From: Adiantum capillus-veneris
Lineage: Eukaryota; Streptophyta; Polypodiopsida; Polypodiales; Pteridaceae
Assembly (NCBI GenBank): GCA_014529385.2
Contig: CM043969.1
Location: 31,910,446-31,974,445 of the forward strand
Length of the DNA stretch: 64,000 nucleotides
Direction: 5' to 3'
A program made the translations under genes and the position numbers. The notes beneath the pieces are model-generated. The model had not been told where the DNA came from, ran no database searches, and worked only from the letters and a program-made list of their open reading frames with translations. Numbering within the stretch: the first letter of the stretch is position 1; every line of letters begins with the position of its first letter. Shown piece after piece: positions 45,444 to 56,950 of this stretch.

Positions 45444-47574
45444 ATGTCTACCCTAGATTCAAACGCAGCTTACACAAGCTTGGAGATCCCGACGATAGAG
45501 GAATATCCTCCCACAATGGATCTTCCAAACTTGCAATTGATAAAGATCCATCTTGTTGAGAGAGTTTGGATGATTGGTCATGAGAGTGAAGGACTATATA
45601 GATACATTGACGACAATGAGGTCAATCTTTATAGGTGCTCAGATCTATACCTAGAAGAGATAACGGATTACAAGCTCTTATATGTCTACACATACGGAGT
45701 CGACTGTCAATGGAGATCTATAGTTGTCGACAAGTATGGACGAGAATACAAAATTGTAGAAAGCACAAATCCACAGACTGTACTAGAAAGAGGTGGATAT
45801 TTGGTCAATAAAGGACCACAAATTCCTCCACCAAACACACGAGAATTCCTATAGGAATTCCAAGAAGAGAGGCACCAGGATTCCCTTCAAGAGCGATAAC
45901 GAGAGAAGGATTGGGAGAGTCTCTGGTTAGACTTGTAGACAATCGACAAGTTAGACCATCCCAAGTCCAGAAATGGGTAAACAGAAAATACTCCGGAGAT
46001 AAAGATCCGAGAGATCACGTAACGGCTTTTAGAAGAGTGATTAGAGCAAAGGAAGTTTCAGATTTTGCGACACAATTTGCGGGATTTGGATTGACTCTAG
46101 AAGATGATGCAGCTACATGGTTCGACTCGGTGGAAAAATGGGATTTTGAGACCCTAGCTGAGCTGTTTGAGGAGTTTATTGAAGAATTCTCGCCAAAAGG
46201 CATTGCTCACAACACGGTCTCGCAAATCCATAGATTCAAACAGAAAGAGGATGAATCAGTACGCAAAGCATCATTACGGCTCAATCCGAGAGCGGAATTC
46301 CCTACGCAAGCACGACTGATGCTGATATTTATCTAGGGAATGAGACATGCGGGCCTTCAGAAGGATCTGCATATGATAAGGAGGATGACGCTAAACGAGT
46401 TGATCAAAGAAGCTCTTTATCTAGTGGATAACTGTGAGGCATACAAAGAAAAGGAATTAAAGAGTCAAGGAGATGACACATCCTCTCAGCACAGTGTTGC
46501 ACAGATAAGTGAGTCCATGGCCAAGCCAACGGCACCTATTGATCAAGAAAATCTTATCGAGACGACTTGGTCAAGAGGTTGATTCCTCTTGTAAGGTATG
46601 ATTCGGTAGAGCTGAAGTGGTGTGAAATTGAGAGAAAATGGATGAACCATACGGAGGAAGAGTGCTATTATAGCATGGAAAATGCTAGGGAGAGGTATGT
46701 ACAACCTGTTCCAGAAGTACCTACTCCACCTAGATACATTACGGAGAATGCGCCAAGACCAGTAGGAGTTTTAAGGCCACAGCTTGTCTTTGGACAACAA
46801 CCTCCGCTGCCAGGTGCTAGAATTCCGGTAGACATGAGATACATGCCAATGATGGAAGCATCAAATAAACCAACGCTAGTACCAGCTACAATGTGGTATA
46901 GCAACCAAAGTGAGTACTACCCTTCGGAGCAACAAAATGTGAGAGAAACACATGGAGTGGTGAGGCCGGTACAACCTCCACCTCCTGGGTTTCAGTCGAA
47001 AGAAAGAAGGTATGAAATGGACGAAAGGACATTGCGAATTATTGTAAATAGCGGCTTATCTAGGTCAAAGCTTGCTTATAGCCAAGAGGAAATGCTAAAA
47101 GAATCTCCTCAACCAGAGACGTATTGTCACAAAAGTCGTGACAACCACTTGGTCAAACAATGTCCTCATACGGAGATCACTGAAGTAAATGCCTATTGTC
47201 TTGAGTGTGGCATCACTCACTTGATCCCCGATTGCCCAAAAAAACCAAACCAAATCAAGAAAATCATGACAAATGTATTAGGGATTGTTCAACTCCCTAG
47301 TAGCTCAGAAAATGAAAATGTTGTACTAGTTCAAGTAGTTACGAGAGCACAAGCTCAAAAGAAAGCTGATGAGAATCCAGAGACAAAGAACACGGAAAGT
47401 GACATGAGTCCAAAGACAGATGATGGACCAAAGACAGACGCACCTAGTCAGAAAACCAAGAGCAAACGAAATAGTTGGAAAGCTAGAAAGACTAGGAACC
47501 TATCACCATCCTCTTATACATATTCCTTCTACATCAACAATAAGGAAATGCTACTCAAATCAATTGACAAATGA
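45444..47574 (+). pseudogene. gag: C gag polyprotein
   Basis: Frames 45444-45854, 45911-46336, 46340-46582 and 46567-47574 form one gag split by a few stops or shifts. The N-terminal domain (residues ~40-130, IGHESEGLYRYIDD ... YKLLYVYTYGVDC) is shared with H. The capsid core follows (KWVNRKYSGDKDPRDHVTAF, then DAATWFDSVEKWDFETLAELF), then a Pro-rich region. Two knuckles end the core: one with a lost Cys (CHKSRDNHLVKQC) and one intact (CLECGITHLIPDC). The tail is basic. There is no start of a protease before the polypurine tract. Confidence 0.85.
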
Positions 47575-47906
47575 ATTGGAGCACCAATTTCAGATCATAG
47601 CATAGTTCTCCTCAATGGCGAGTCGAAGAATGGCCTACAATGACAAAGCTGCAGACAACACTAACAACATGATTGCACAGGAACAAAGAAGTCCCCAATG
47701 AAGAAGAGCAGACATAAAAGTAATCAGAGGATCTCAAAAGATGAATGGGTATGATGATAGATGTCCGCTCTAATGGATCATAGTTCTTGTTGTGGTTCGA
47801 CAAAGTTACAAGTAGTGCAACAGATGAAGCCAAAACGACAGCAAATACCACATCACCATCGACAATCAGGTCATGTCAGGGACAACATGAACACGGAAGG
47901 GGGGAG

Positions 47907-49110
47907 TGTTGACCGCTAGGTCAGCAACACAACATAACTCAAGTTTCGTACCAAAGTCTTATCTTTTGCGAGTTATGAAATGCTGCGGATTATGGCTATA
48001 AACGTCATTTGTAATGAGTAGTTATTCTAGTTTCAGAAGCCGGGGTGCAATGGCACTTCCAGATTGTAAATACAAATCCATTTGACCCTTTCAACCCCAT
48101 TTTTGGTTAAACCTAAGGTAGCCTTAGTATATAAGGTACCTAGGTCATTTTGTAAAAGGAGACTTTAATTATAATCAAAAACTTTAGCGCTGCCGTCTAC
48201 TGTGTGTGAGAGAGAAAGAGAGTGAGCGTGAGCTTTATCCTCTAGCTACGCCCGGCTCGCTCAACACATTGGAGATCCGACTGCACCATTGTTGTAGGCT
48301 CGAGGAGAGCTACGCAACAACGCCAAGCATTCCACGCGAGACGAAGCGCACACGCCGACGCATCTATGAGCTATTTGTGGCCGTAAGTGTATCAAATGAT
48401 GTCTGTTTTCTGAGTACTAGTAGTCTATAGAATCGTGGCAACATAAGCTACGCATAGGTACTCATAAATTTTAGTTTCGAGCACTTTCAAAATTCTGCTC
48501 TGTCATCCTACGCGTTTTTCGCAGATGGGTTTAGAGTGAGGGTTTTGAGTGTAGAAGCGTAGGGACAGGTGTATCCTAGTGAGGGGATGGTGTTCCTTAA
48601 GTTTCGTACGAATCTGGCATGATTAGGTGAGTTAACTTCCGTATGTGTGTATGTGGCTAGGTGGTGTAGTTGAGAGCAGTGAGGTTCTTGATTGTGGTAC
48701 AGTTGGCCTTCCAGAGTGTTGTATGTGTAGGATGGTCTCAGCCTGACAAGCTAAAGAGATTTCCTCCGTGTGCCTATCGTGTCATCTGTGTCCTCGATTG
48801 ACATTATGTTGATCTAGGTAGTGTTTGCATGCACTTCATAGGTACCTTCTGTATGTGTATATGTGGCTAGGTGGTGTAGTTGAGAGCAGTGAGGTTCTTG
48901 ATTGTGGTATAGTTGGCCTTCCAGAGTGTTGTATGTGTAGGATGGTCTCAGCCTGACAAGCTAAAGAGATGTGTAGGATGGTCTCAGCCTGACAAGCTAA
49001 AGAGATTTCCTCCGTGTGCCTATCGTGTCATCTGTGTCCTCGATTGAAATTATGTTGATCTAGGTAGTGTTTGCATACACTTCATGGGTGTGTAAGTCGC
49101 TCCCGCAACA
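47907..49110 (+). repeat. C 3' LTR with nested tandem duplications
   Basis: It is 244 bp longer than the 5' LTR. A ~200-bp segment near 48640-48840 is repeated at 48841-49080 (both with GTATGTGGCTAGGTGGTGTA-like text), and a 36-bp piece (GTGTAGGATGGTCTCAGCCT and the following bases) is doubled again inside the second copy. Confidence 0.93.
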
Positions 49111-49139
49111 TAGTTAGATATTAATTTTATGACACTCAT

Positions 49140-50129
49140 AGTACAACTGGAAGAGGAGGGTAAACAGTTTGAAGAGAAACTAAATACTTCCTACTGCAAT
49201 GTGGGACGGTAGTCTAACCTCACTATCCTATCTTATTGCAGTTTTAGTGAGAACCACGATTAAATTGTCAATCCATGGGACGAAGCTAACTCGACTAGTG
49301 CATAGAGGCTACAAGAGGTTGTCAATCTCTCGAAAGACAACAAACAACTCAAACCTAAATCAATCTATACTCAAGTGACTGAAATCACCAAAAGCCAATC
49401 ACTCATCAGCAAACAAATCACATCCGTTACAGCATCAATGACATCCAAATGTAACAAAAGTTCTAGGACAATTTTATAAGACCTAAGCACATATGTTTAT
49501 GCTCTCAAACCCTACTTTAGGTCAAGTGCTAAAATCGCAATTATTAACAACAATGGATTTTTGGCCTAGTCGTTTTCGACCCAGAATGCACCTAAATGCT
49601 TAGCAATGATGCCCCAATACCCCTCCTATGCTTAGTTTTTTATTGTGAAGTGTAAATTCCTACTTTTATGATGAAATTAGGCCGCGGATCGATGACGCCA
49701 AAAGCTACGAATTACTGTGATGTCTTTACGTCAATGCGTAGAGCTCTTACCTCTGGTTGCAATGCAATAAACGCGACTTCAATGTGACAATCGGGGAGGG
49801 ACTAGGAAGCGCGAGAAGGAGAGAAGTGAGCGCCATTAGCTCACAGTGTATTTCATTATCCAAAACTTATAAATAACTTACAAAAATTGGCTTTTATACC
49901 TTAGCCAAGGGTTTTGGTGGTCAAAACTAATAATTTGGGATCTCTAACTAAAGATAGGTAATGATAGGTTGAAACAATCTGGAAGCTTGTAGCCCCGGCT
50001 CATCAATTACAAGGTTTATCCAAAAAATAGGAGTTATAATATTCCCGATTTATAAAAAATAATAAATGTTTTAAAATGAGAGCTCCAAAAAATGGTATTC
50101 GTGGCATCCGTGTTAGCTTGTTGCTAACA
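49140..50129 (-). repeat. 3' LTR (inner end at 50129) of element I, outer end not fixed
   Basis: Minus strand TGTTAGCAACAAGCTAACA follows a polypurine tract (CGAGGAGGGGGGGAA, 50130-50144). A TATA box (GGTATAAAAGCC) is at 49889-49900. The far end cannot be set because the matching 5' LTR is not in view; it probably lies between 49450 and 49750. Sequence from 49140 to there shows no gene. Confidence 0.65.
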
Positions 50130-50175
50130 TTCCCCCCCTCCTCGTGTGTGTCATCCCTTGAAAGAACTTTATGGG

Positions 50176-53100
50176 TTGAAGTAGTCTTTGGGGTGAAGGC
50201 TGGCAAGGCAGTCTTTAAGCGCATTTAGTGCCTTTTGGTATCTGATCTTTCTCTCTTTATCTGGAACTTGCAGAAACTGCATGGTGACTTTGTTCTTCAG
50301 CTCCACTACTGAGTAGCCTACAAAGCGTGATGTGAGGTTGTTGATCTTCACTGGCCCAAATATTTGTTCGCCAAGTGAAGAACCCTGTGTAGAACGCTTC
50401 CTTGAATGACAGCATATTGTGAGAAGGTAAAAACATGCATCTAGCACAGAAGCCATAGAGGGATTCTTTGGAAGGTTTCCCACTGAGATCATAGCACAAC
50501 CCTTTGTTACCCTCGAGGAATGACATCCATGGGGTGCCTGCTTGCTCTGGCTCATGGAATACTTCGATGCAGGTGAGAAGCATTTGGTAGATTTTGTATA
50601 ACATTGCATATGATAAATTTGGTAGACTTCTGAAGAAGGACATGGCACCCGTTAGGGTTTTCACCATGTACTCCTCCGTCGGTGGTCCCTTGTCTGGAGC
50701 AGGCAATCTTGGGTAATTCAACCAAGTTGTCCGCTTCTTTAGTAGTGCCTCGTGTGCTTGCCAAGTCCTTACTCGTGGTACAGGACAGAAAGTTGGATCC
50801 TTTTGCAGGGCCACGGGTGCTCTTATGAACAGAATCAAGTACCTTGGATTCTTGTTCAACCAGCTTAGCCTCCACTTCGGGTGGTCTTGATTTGCACCCT
50901 CGACTTGCATGTCAGTGTAAAGCCTTTCTTTCAATTGTAGCAGCTCCACTTTAATTAGAGGATAGGGCAGGGAATGTTGGTGCCATTGTGCATTGATTTG
51001 ATTGGGAGTGAGTTGTGTAACGTTGACGGAGTGAAGAACCCTCAGCTCCCAATCCATTGCCGCTTTCCACTTTCTCATCTACCTCTATTGTAAATTTTTC
51101 GTTCAGTGCATCTTCTTCAGCCTTTGAGAGCTGGACCATTGGCATTGAGTCTGACTCAGTTATGTGTATTTGAAACTCTTCCATGCCACTTATCTCTTTG
51201 GGTGGCTACGTATCCATCTCAGCAAATGAAATACAGGGGATCTCTACATGGGACTGCTTTGAAGTGCCTGCCTCCTCTTGGGTTTCCGGCCATCCCTCTC
51301 TCAATAGCTCGTTGGCTCTTTTAAGTTCTGCTATTTCTTTTCAGCAGCTCTTCTTCTCTTTGGACCCGCATCAAAGCCAGGTCTCGGTGCTGAGACTGCT
51401 CTAACTCAAGCTCCAGCTTGAGATATTTATTTTTCTTCTCTAATGCCTTGTAGACATCGTCTATGACTTTGATCGAGGCCACTGCGCGATTTTCTCTTAG
51501 AAGTTTGTTTGTAACTTCTACCAGCTGTTCATCTTTTGCCTTGCATGCATCTAACAGCTTTGTAAGAAAATCTTCAAGCTCCTCCATCTCTTTCTGTTGC
51601 TTATCTCTTGCGAGCTGATGTTGTTCAGCTTCCACTCTCAAATCTTGCACTTGCCTTTGTAGATCGGTGAGATGACATTGAGTCGGTCGTCTAACTCCCC
51701 TTGGAGTGCGTCAATCACCATCTCTAACTCCTTGGCCCTTGTGCTATGACTTAATGCTGCTGAGCAAAGTCGTTCAGTCATGTCCTGCATTTGCTTAGCA
51801 TATTGATTCACTTGCAGGATCACTTCGTCATTTGATTGCCAATCTTTGTTTTGTGCGAGATGACTTGATGTTTCTGTCGCTTCTTGTGTGTCCTTCGGTG
51901 GCGTCATGGCGGCTTGTTGTTTCCCTTGTGGCTATGGCTAATCTTCTGGTTTGTCATCCTGAGGCTTCGTGAATGCCTCGGCCTTCTCTTGTTGTGTTGA
52001 GGTAGAGGGTGTTTCCTCGGCCTCCTATTATGTGGGTTGCTCAAACTTGTTGTCCTCTGATGGTGCAGGACTGGCTACCCTTTCTGGTTCTTTATCATGT
52101 TCTTTTTGTTGCTCTTCACTAGACACAGTTGCCTCACTCTGTTCAGGCTCTGTCTCCCTACTGGGTTCAGGTTCTTTGGCTTCATTTGCTGGTGAAGGTG
52201 GTGGGCTTGGAATGGGGTGATCATGCTCTTAAATGGGTGAAGAAGAGCGAGGAGACACATCACTCTGATCGTGTTGTGCTGCTCCTTGTGCGGGTGCTTC
52301 CTCTTCTTGCTTTTGTTTTTCTTCCACCTCTTTTGCTTTTCTTGCCGCTTCTTAGGCATCCCTCATCTTGAAGACTTTTGTCTATTAGTACATCTTTTCT
52401 AGGGATTTTGTGGGATCTTCAGCCTGCTTCTTGGTATGGTGCTTGGTTCTTGTTCCTTTAAGCTCACTGGGCACCCACTTTTCCGAGTCTTTACCTTGTG
52501 CTTGGTGACTACGTTTGTAAGAGTACTTCTCTCTTTCAAATCTGGCTTGATTTTGCACAGGTTCCTCCTGGTGTGCTACCACAACTTTTCTCTTCAATTC
52601 TAGCTCTCCTTTCTTCGTTATCTGAGCTTTCACTGCTATGCCGTTCTGGCGAGCTCCCAGTAGATTCTTCATCAGACTTGTGAGAAGGTTGTGTTGACAC
52701 TATCCAAGTAATCTGATCTGGGGCAGGTGGCAAGTTGTCGGCCATGCCAATGGCATGGTAGCCAATCCTTGTTAAAACCTCTGGTGCACCCAGATAAGTG
52801 ATTTTCCCTTCCTTCTTTGTCCCTTTCAATGTGGACAAAACATATTGTGCTTGGTCAATTGGTTGCCTTGTGGTTGATTTGAGGACTTGTGTAAAGGTTG
52901 TGGCAACCGCATGATTGGGTGTTGTATACCTTGGCGGTCTTTTTGCAAGGAAGTGGAAATGTTGATGGTACAACCTTGCGGGCTCTTCCACCTACTTGTG
53001 GATGAGGTCGGCAAATGTCGCATCGGTGGTTTCTTGGTGAAAGTACCTGCCATCTTTCCATCCCTTGCCCTCATCGTCATTCCTTATGTTGGTAGTTTGA

Positions 53101-53653
53101 GTAGCAGAGCCCACTATTTCCTTGGTAATCACCACTTCAACCTTGTTCCCTTGTGGGTCAGAGATCTGGGCAGTTGCATCTTCTTTGATCGTGGACAAAA
53201 GCTGGTAAGCTTTTTGGAAGTCCACTCCACACGGCTCTTGTTCGTAAAATTCCCTGAGACCAAGCCTCCTATTGGCATCTTTGGTCTGGGGCTTTGTAGC
53301 GACATCATATACTTCTTTGGGTAGAAGTTGCAGCTCTACCTGGTGTCCCTCTTTGCTCTTGAATCTGCCGGTGAACACTGTGGTGTTATGCTCTTCTAGC
53401 TAATCTCTTGAAAGATAGGTTGCTTTGGCTATTTTGACTGACTCGAGGTCCAGTTGGTATGCTGGTAGCTCTTGCAACTTTTCTTTTTGGTTGAGCTTCT
53501 TCTTGGCTTTCTCTGTTGCTTGCATGGCTCTTCTTGGCTTTCTCTGCTGCTTGCATGGCTCTTGTTCAATGAATAGAGTGTCAAAGTTAGCAGATTTGAC
53601 AGATTTTTCTCTGAAAGATCCTTCGGTCTAAAATGCTGACAGATTTCGTCCAA
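50176..53653 (-). pseudogene. large unknown retroelement ORF with coiled coil
   Basis: Seven collinear minus-strand frames, separated by single stops or shifts, make up about 1150 codons ending ASLHPKDYFNP. In order there is a basic helix (53653-53429) and a conserved-looking globular part (53378-52536: FTGRFKSKEG, GLREFYEQEP, YLGAPEVLTRIGYHAIGMAD). Next come a Ser/Glu-rich low-complexity region and a long coiled coil (51907-51321). A C-terminal domain follows (51078-50176: WLNKNPRYLILFIRAPVAL, SGKPSKESLYGF). No gag knuckle, protease or polymerase motif is present. It may be the only ORF of a non-autonomous element or an extra ORF of H. Confidence 0.5.
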
Positions 53654-53744
53654 TTTGCTTCAAATCAATTTTTGAACATGCATAGATGCACAAAAACATG
53701 GAAGAAACAAAATTATAAAGTCCAAACAAAAAATTGCAACCAAA

Positions 53745-54332
53745 GTAAATAATCGCGATTATTTACAGCTAAGTAATTTTTTTAACTTTTTGCAAATTTG
53801 ACATGACAGGCTTGAAGTATATACCAAATGGATACTTTGAGTGAAATATGTGCTCATTTGGATGCAAAGGATAAAAATGATACCAAATTTAGGCTTTAGG
53901 TCTCTGAAACAGTAGGTGTAAAGAGATTTTGAGATACTAAGCTCCAAATTTGTTCAAACTTGGCTCGTGGGCTTACTTTGGATGTATGATGGCAAAATTG
54001 CAAATTTCTACCGTTTTGGCCAAAAAGTAAATAATCGCGATTATTAACTTTTGTACCAAAATTGACGTTTTTTGGTACAAATTCGTTCTAAGCATTGTAT
54101 AGACCTTGTGTATATGATATGAGGTGATTTGGATCAAAAAATGTGGCTCATAACTAAGAATTTGGCTTGCAAAGACTTCTTTGCGTTTTTTGGCAATTTT
54201 CCAAGTTATATGTGATCATTTTGGCTCATACTTGATTTTTGGCATGTATTAGGTGTCTACAAGTGATAGATGATGTGATGAGGCAACTTTCATGCAAAAA
54301 TAGTGCAAAGGTAAATAATCGTGATTATTTAC
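53745..54332. repeat. three palindromes at ~283-bp spacing
   Basis: A perfect 22-bp palindrome (GTAAATAATCG and its reverse complement) is at 53745-53766. Near-perfect copies are at 54027-54048 and 54311-54332, distances 282 and 284 bp. The surrounding DNA is non-coding, in leader position for the ORF on the minus strand. Confidence 0.92.
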
Positions 54333-54399
54333 AGCAGTCACATTTTTCTTGCAAAACTTAAAAATTCTGACATAAACACATTCTATACACCTAAAACAA

Positions 54400-55750
54400 G
54401 TCCTAGATTGAATTTGGTAAAGTTTGGTCTTGCCGGCATCACTTTGTGCTTTGTCGACTCTGAAATCTCTGATTTTTGTGACTACACTGCCTGTTGAGTT
54501 CGTTAGTCACTTTTAAGGCTATGGACTTATCTGCAACATAATCATGAAGCAACTCATCCAATTTTGGCCCATTTGGAGTCAGTTTGACCCGTACGCCGAA
54601 TTTGACGCTTTGTAGCCTTCGAGCCATTTTCTGTTTTTTGACGGCTTTGTTTGATTGATTTCACAAAACCAATCATATACATTGTGTATAGACCTCGTAG
54701 GTAAGTTGTCTGTGGAGTCAGAACCCAATTTCGGTGTCTGCCAAAAACCTAGCTTTTCTATTTGGGCCCCCCTCAACCTTTGCCGAATGGTCAACTGTGG
54801 ATATAGAAGTGCTCTAATATGTTTAGGCATTCTACAGTTCAAATCTCATCCGATTTGGTTGAGCTGACAGGCCGCTATGGTCGATTTTAGTCGTAGGTCT
54901 TCTAGGTTTTTTTCTAGGGGTTTAGACTAGCTACCGGCCATACAAAATGGATCATTGATGAGTAAAGAACTTACCCCTCATGTCTCGTGTGAGACGGCGC
55001 TGAAAACGGACAATTGTAGACTCCGAAAAATACGTGTAAAGAAGTCGAAATGCTCTCTCTCCAAAGGCAACAAGTGGAAATGAGGTGATTTTAGCCTACC
55101 TTGGGTATCTATACTCGGACTTCCCAAACCAATTTTTCCTTGATTCCCCTGTTAGTCCTACTAGGCGGTGAAATCTATGTTAGACTCAAAAATTTTCCCA
55201 ATCGGATTCCTGTAGCTCATTCTGCAAGAATTCTGCAAGAATTCTGCAAAAGTAGGTCTAGCCGCCCAATTTAGGCTTCCCGCTTCCATCTGTCGATTTG
55301 ATTGAAATTTTTTGTACTTGTTCACCTTGTCTTTCTGATCATCACCGTGTCTTTAGTTTTTCCATATGAGCTTCGTTGCTATTTATTAAATTTTTTGGCC
55401 TGTTTATTGAAAAAATCAAAGAAAATAACAAAATGCGCTAAAAAGGCAAAGTAAAAATCCAATAATTAAGAAAATCCATTAAAAAACACAGCTTTATTGT
55501 TTTTTGTTGGATTTTTTTATTTGCAAGTCTCGATATTAAGAAAAATGGTAAAAAAATAACCAAAAAGGACTATTTTTTTATGATTTTTTGATAGTATATA
55601 CATTATTTACACTCATCGGTGAGATATTATCGGTTAAATTCCCCTTTTGATGATACATAAGGGCATTATTAGTTAATTTTGTGCAAAATCACACGTTACC
55701 ATCAAAAAAATTTCCTCCCTCTTCAACCATTGCCCTTAATTACTTAGTAC
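54400..55750. other. non-coding AT-rich stretch, possible LTR or leader
   Basis: No open frame. On the minus strand a purine run (CTAGGAGGGG at 55756-55765) is followed by TGGAAGAGTACTAAG, which could be polypurine tract plus LTR start of element H. No matching partner LTR is in view to confirm it. Confidence 0.35.
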
Positions 55751-55859
55751 TCTTCCACCCCTCCTAGATGGCGTACTCCGGGACGACTGTGTGCATGGGT
55801 TGAACAATTGTGTTTATGCATAGCCGTGGTTTTGGCTCTACCATGCTTTGAAGATCAAT

Positions 55860-56950
55860 GCAGTCCAAACCATTATGTTGTGCAAGAGGTGGGTCTTGAG
55901 TGATTAACTCAAGGGTTTCTGATGTCGAGGCTTACTGTTGCTGTCTTCCAAAGAGCACTTCTTGTAGCTTGTGTGCTCTTTGCTTGATTGTACCATCAGG
56001 ATGCTTTAGCACGCTGATTTCTTGAGCTTTTGTTACCAATAATGACTATTGTTGAGCTTTTAGTCTCCATTGATATCTTGGTTTGTCTTGGTCAAAATGG
56101 TGTGGTTGAGGTTTCTGAGGCTTAACTCTCCATTGCTTGAATAGTTTTGCAGTTTACGGTGAAGATAATTGTTCTTTTTTCTTCCAAACCCATTTTGTGT
56201 TAGGTTCCCTTCTTGGAGAAGTGCATCTCTATGTTTTGACTCGTGGAATCGTCTTTGGTTTTGTCAATAATGTTTTGGGCACCCAGATTTGAATCGGTTT
56301 GTCCTTAAGGTGTGCTTTTGCTACCCAAATGTGCCTGACTCCTTGCATGCTACTTGTAGCATTTGCTTCTAGAGAGGACGGAGAAGATTGATTACTTCGT
56401 GGTTTGCTTTGCTCAATATTGCCTTTCCATTCCTCCTTGCTTGGTGCAATTGAAACAATGAGTTGCCCGCCTTTAAGTGATAGCTTGAGCTGATTTGTAT
56501 CCCAATCTGGTACTGCTTTGTATGTCCGCATCCAGGGAATTCCAAGGTTCATTATCTCATTCATGTGTTCATCTGGTAAGCATAAAAACTGATGAGGACA
56601 TGAACATCCATGTACTATCACGTTCAAGTTGACTACTCCCAATTTGGTGTTAGGTTCTTGTTGCATCCTTTAATAGTCACTATTCCTACTGTCAATGACT
56701 GAGTTGTTGCTTTCTTGTACGTGGAATAACTGACTGCATTTATTCTAGCTCCTATATCGACAAAAGCATTTGTGCTATGATTGTTGAGCTGTATTTTGAT
56801 GCGAAGGTCTATTCCATCTAGCCATTCATCATCTGTTGACACTGCAGTTGATGGGAATAGATATTTGTTGATTCTTGAGAGCAGCTTTCCTTTTGAGCAC
56901 CCAAAGTTGAGCTTCTTCTTGGGATTCATCAATAACCTGCTGTCGTTTTA
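55860..56950 (-). pseudogene. H second retropepsin-like domain, after integrase
   Basis: The frame at 56932-56633 reads LRIKIQLNNHSTNAFVDIGA, then a hydrophobic segment: a retropepsin-like strand with Asp-Ile-Gly at the active site. After one shift (near 56645), 56666-56229 gives VVNLNVIVHGCSC ... GIPWMRTYKAVPDWDTNQL, the usual closing G-x-P-W and A-x-x-D-W of such domains. A decayed tail continues to about 55860. It lies downstream of the integrase tail, not in the gag-pol position. Confidence 0.65.

Larger units (their letters stand above)
41612..49115 (+). mobile_element. C: gag-only LTR retrotransposon (TR-GAG type)
   Basis: LTRs are 41617-42576 and 47907-49110, flanked by identical TAGTT duplications (41612-41616, 49111-49115). 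The primer site at 42577-42595 (TTGGCGCCG-CTCCCGGGGA) resembles a tRNA-Asp complement. A 2.8-kb leader with palindromes precedes a gag frame at 45444-47574. The polypurine tract (AAGGGGGGAG) abuts the 3' LTR. No protease, RT or integrase is present, so it must be mobilised by a partner. The gag resembles that of H. Confidence 0.95.
29167..49139 (-). mobile_element. A: Ty3/gypsy retrotransposon with nested B and C
   Basis: The boundaries are 29172 and 49134, with 3' LTR 29172-30718 and 5' LTR 39960-41616 plus 49116-49134. Flanking 5-mers CTCGT (29167-29171) and CTCAT (49135-49139) fit a target duplication with one change. Gag, zinc knuckle, protease, RT, RNase H and integrase lie on the minus strand from 39564 to 31206. 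Copia B splits the RNase H and gag-only element C splits the 5' LTR; removing each restores continuous similarity. Many frameshifts are present. No chromodomain was recognised. Confidence 0.93.
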
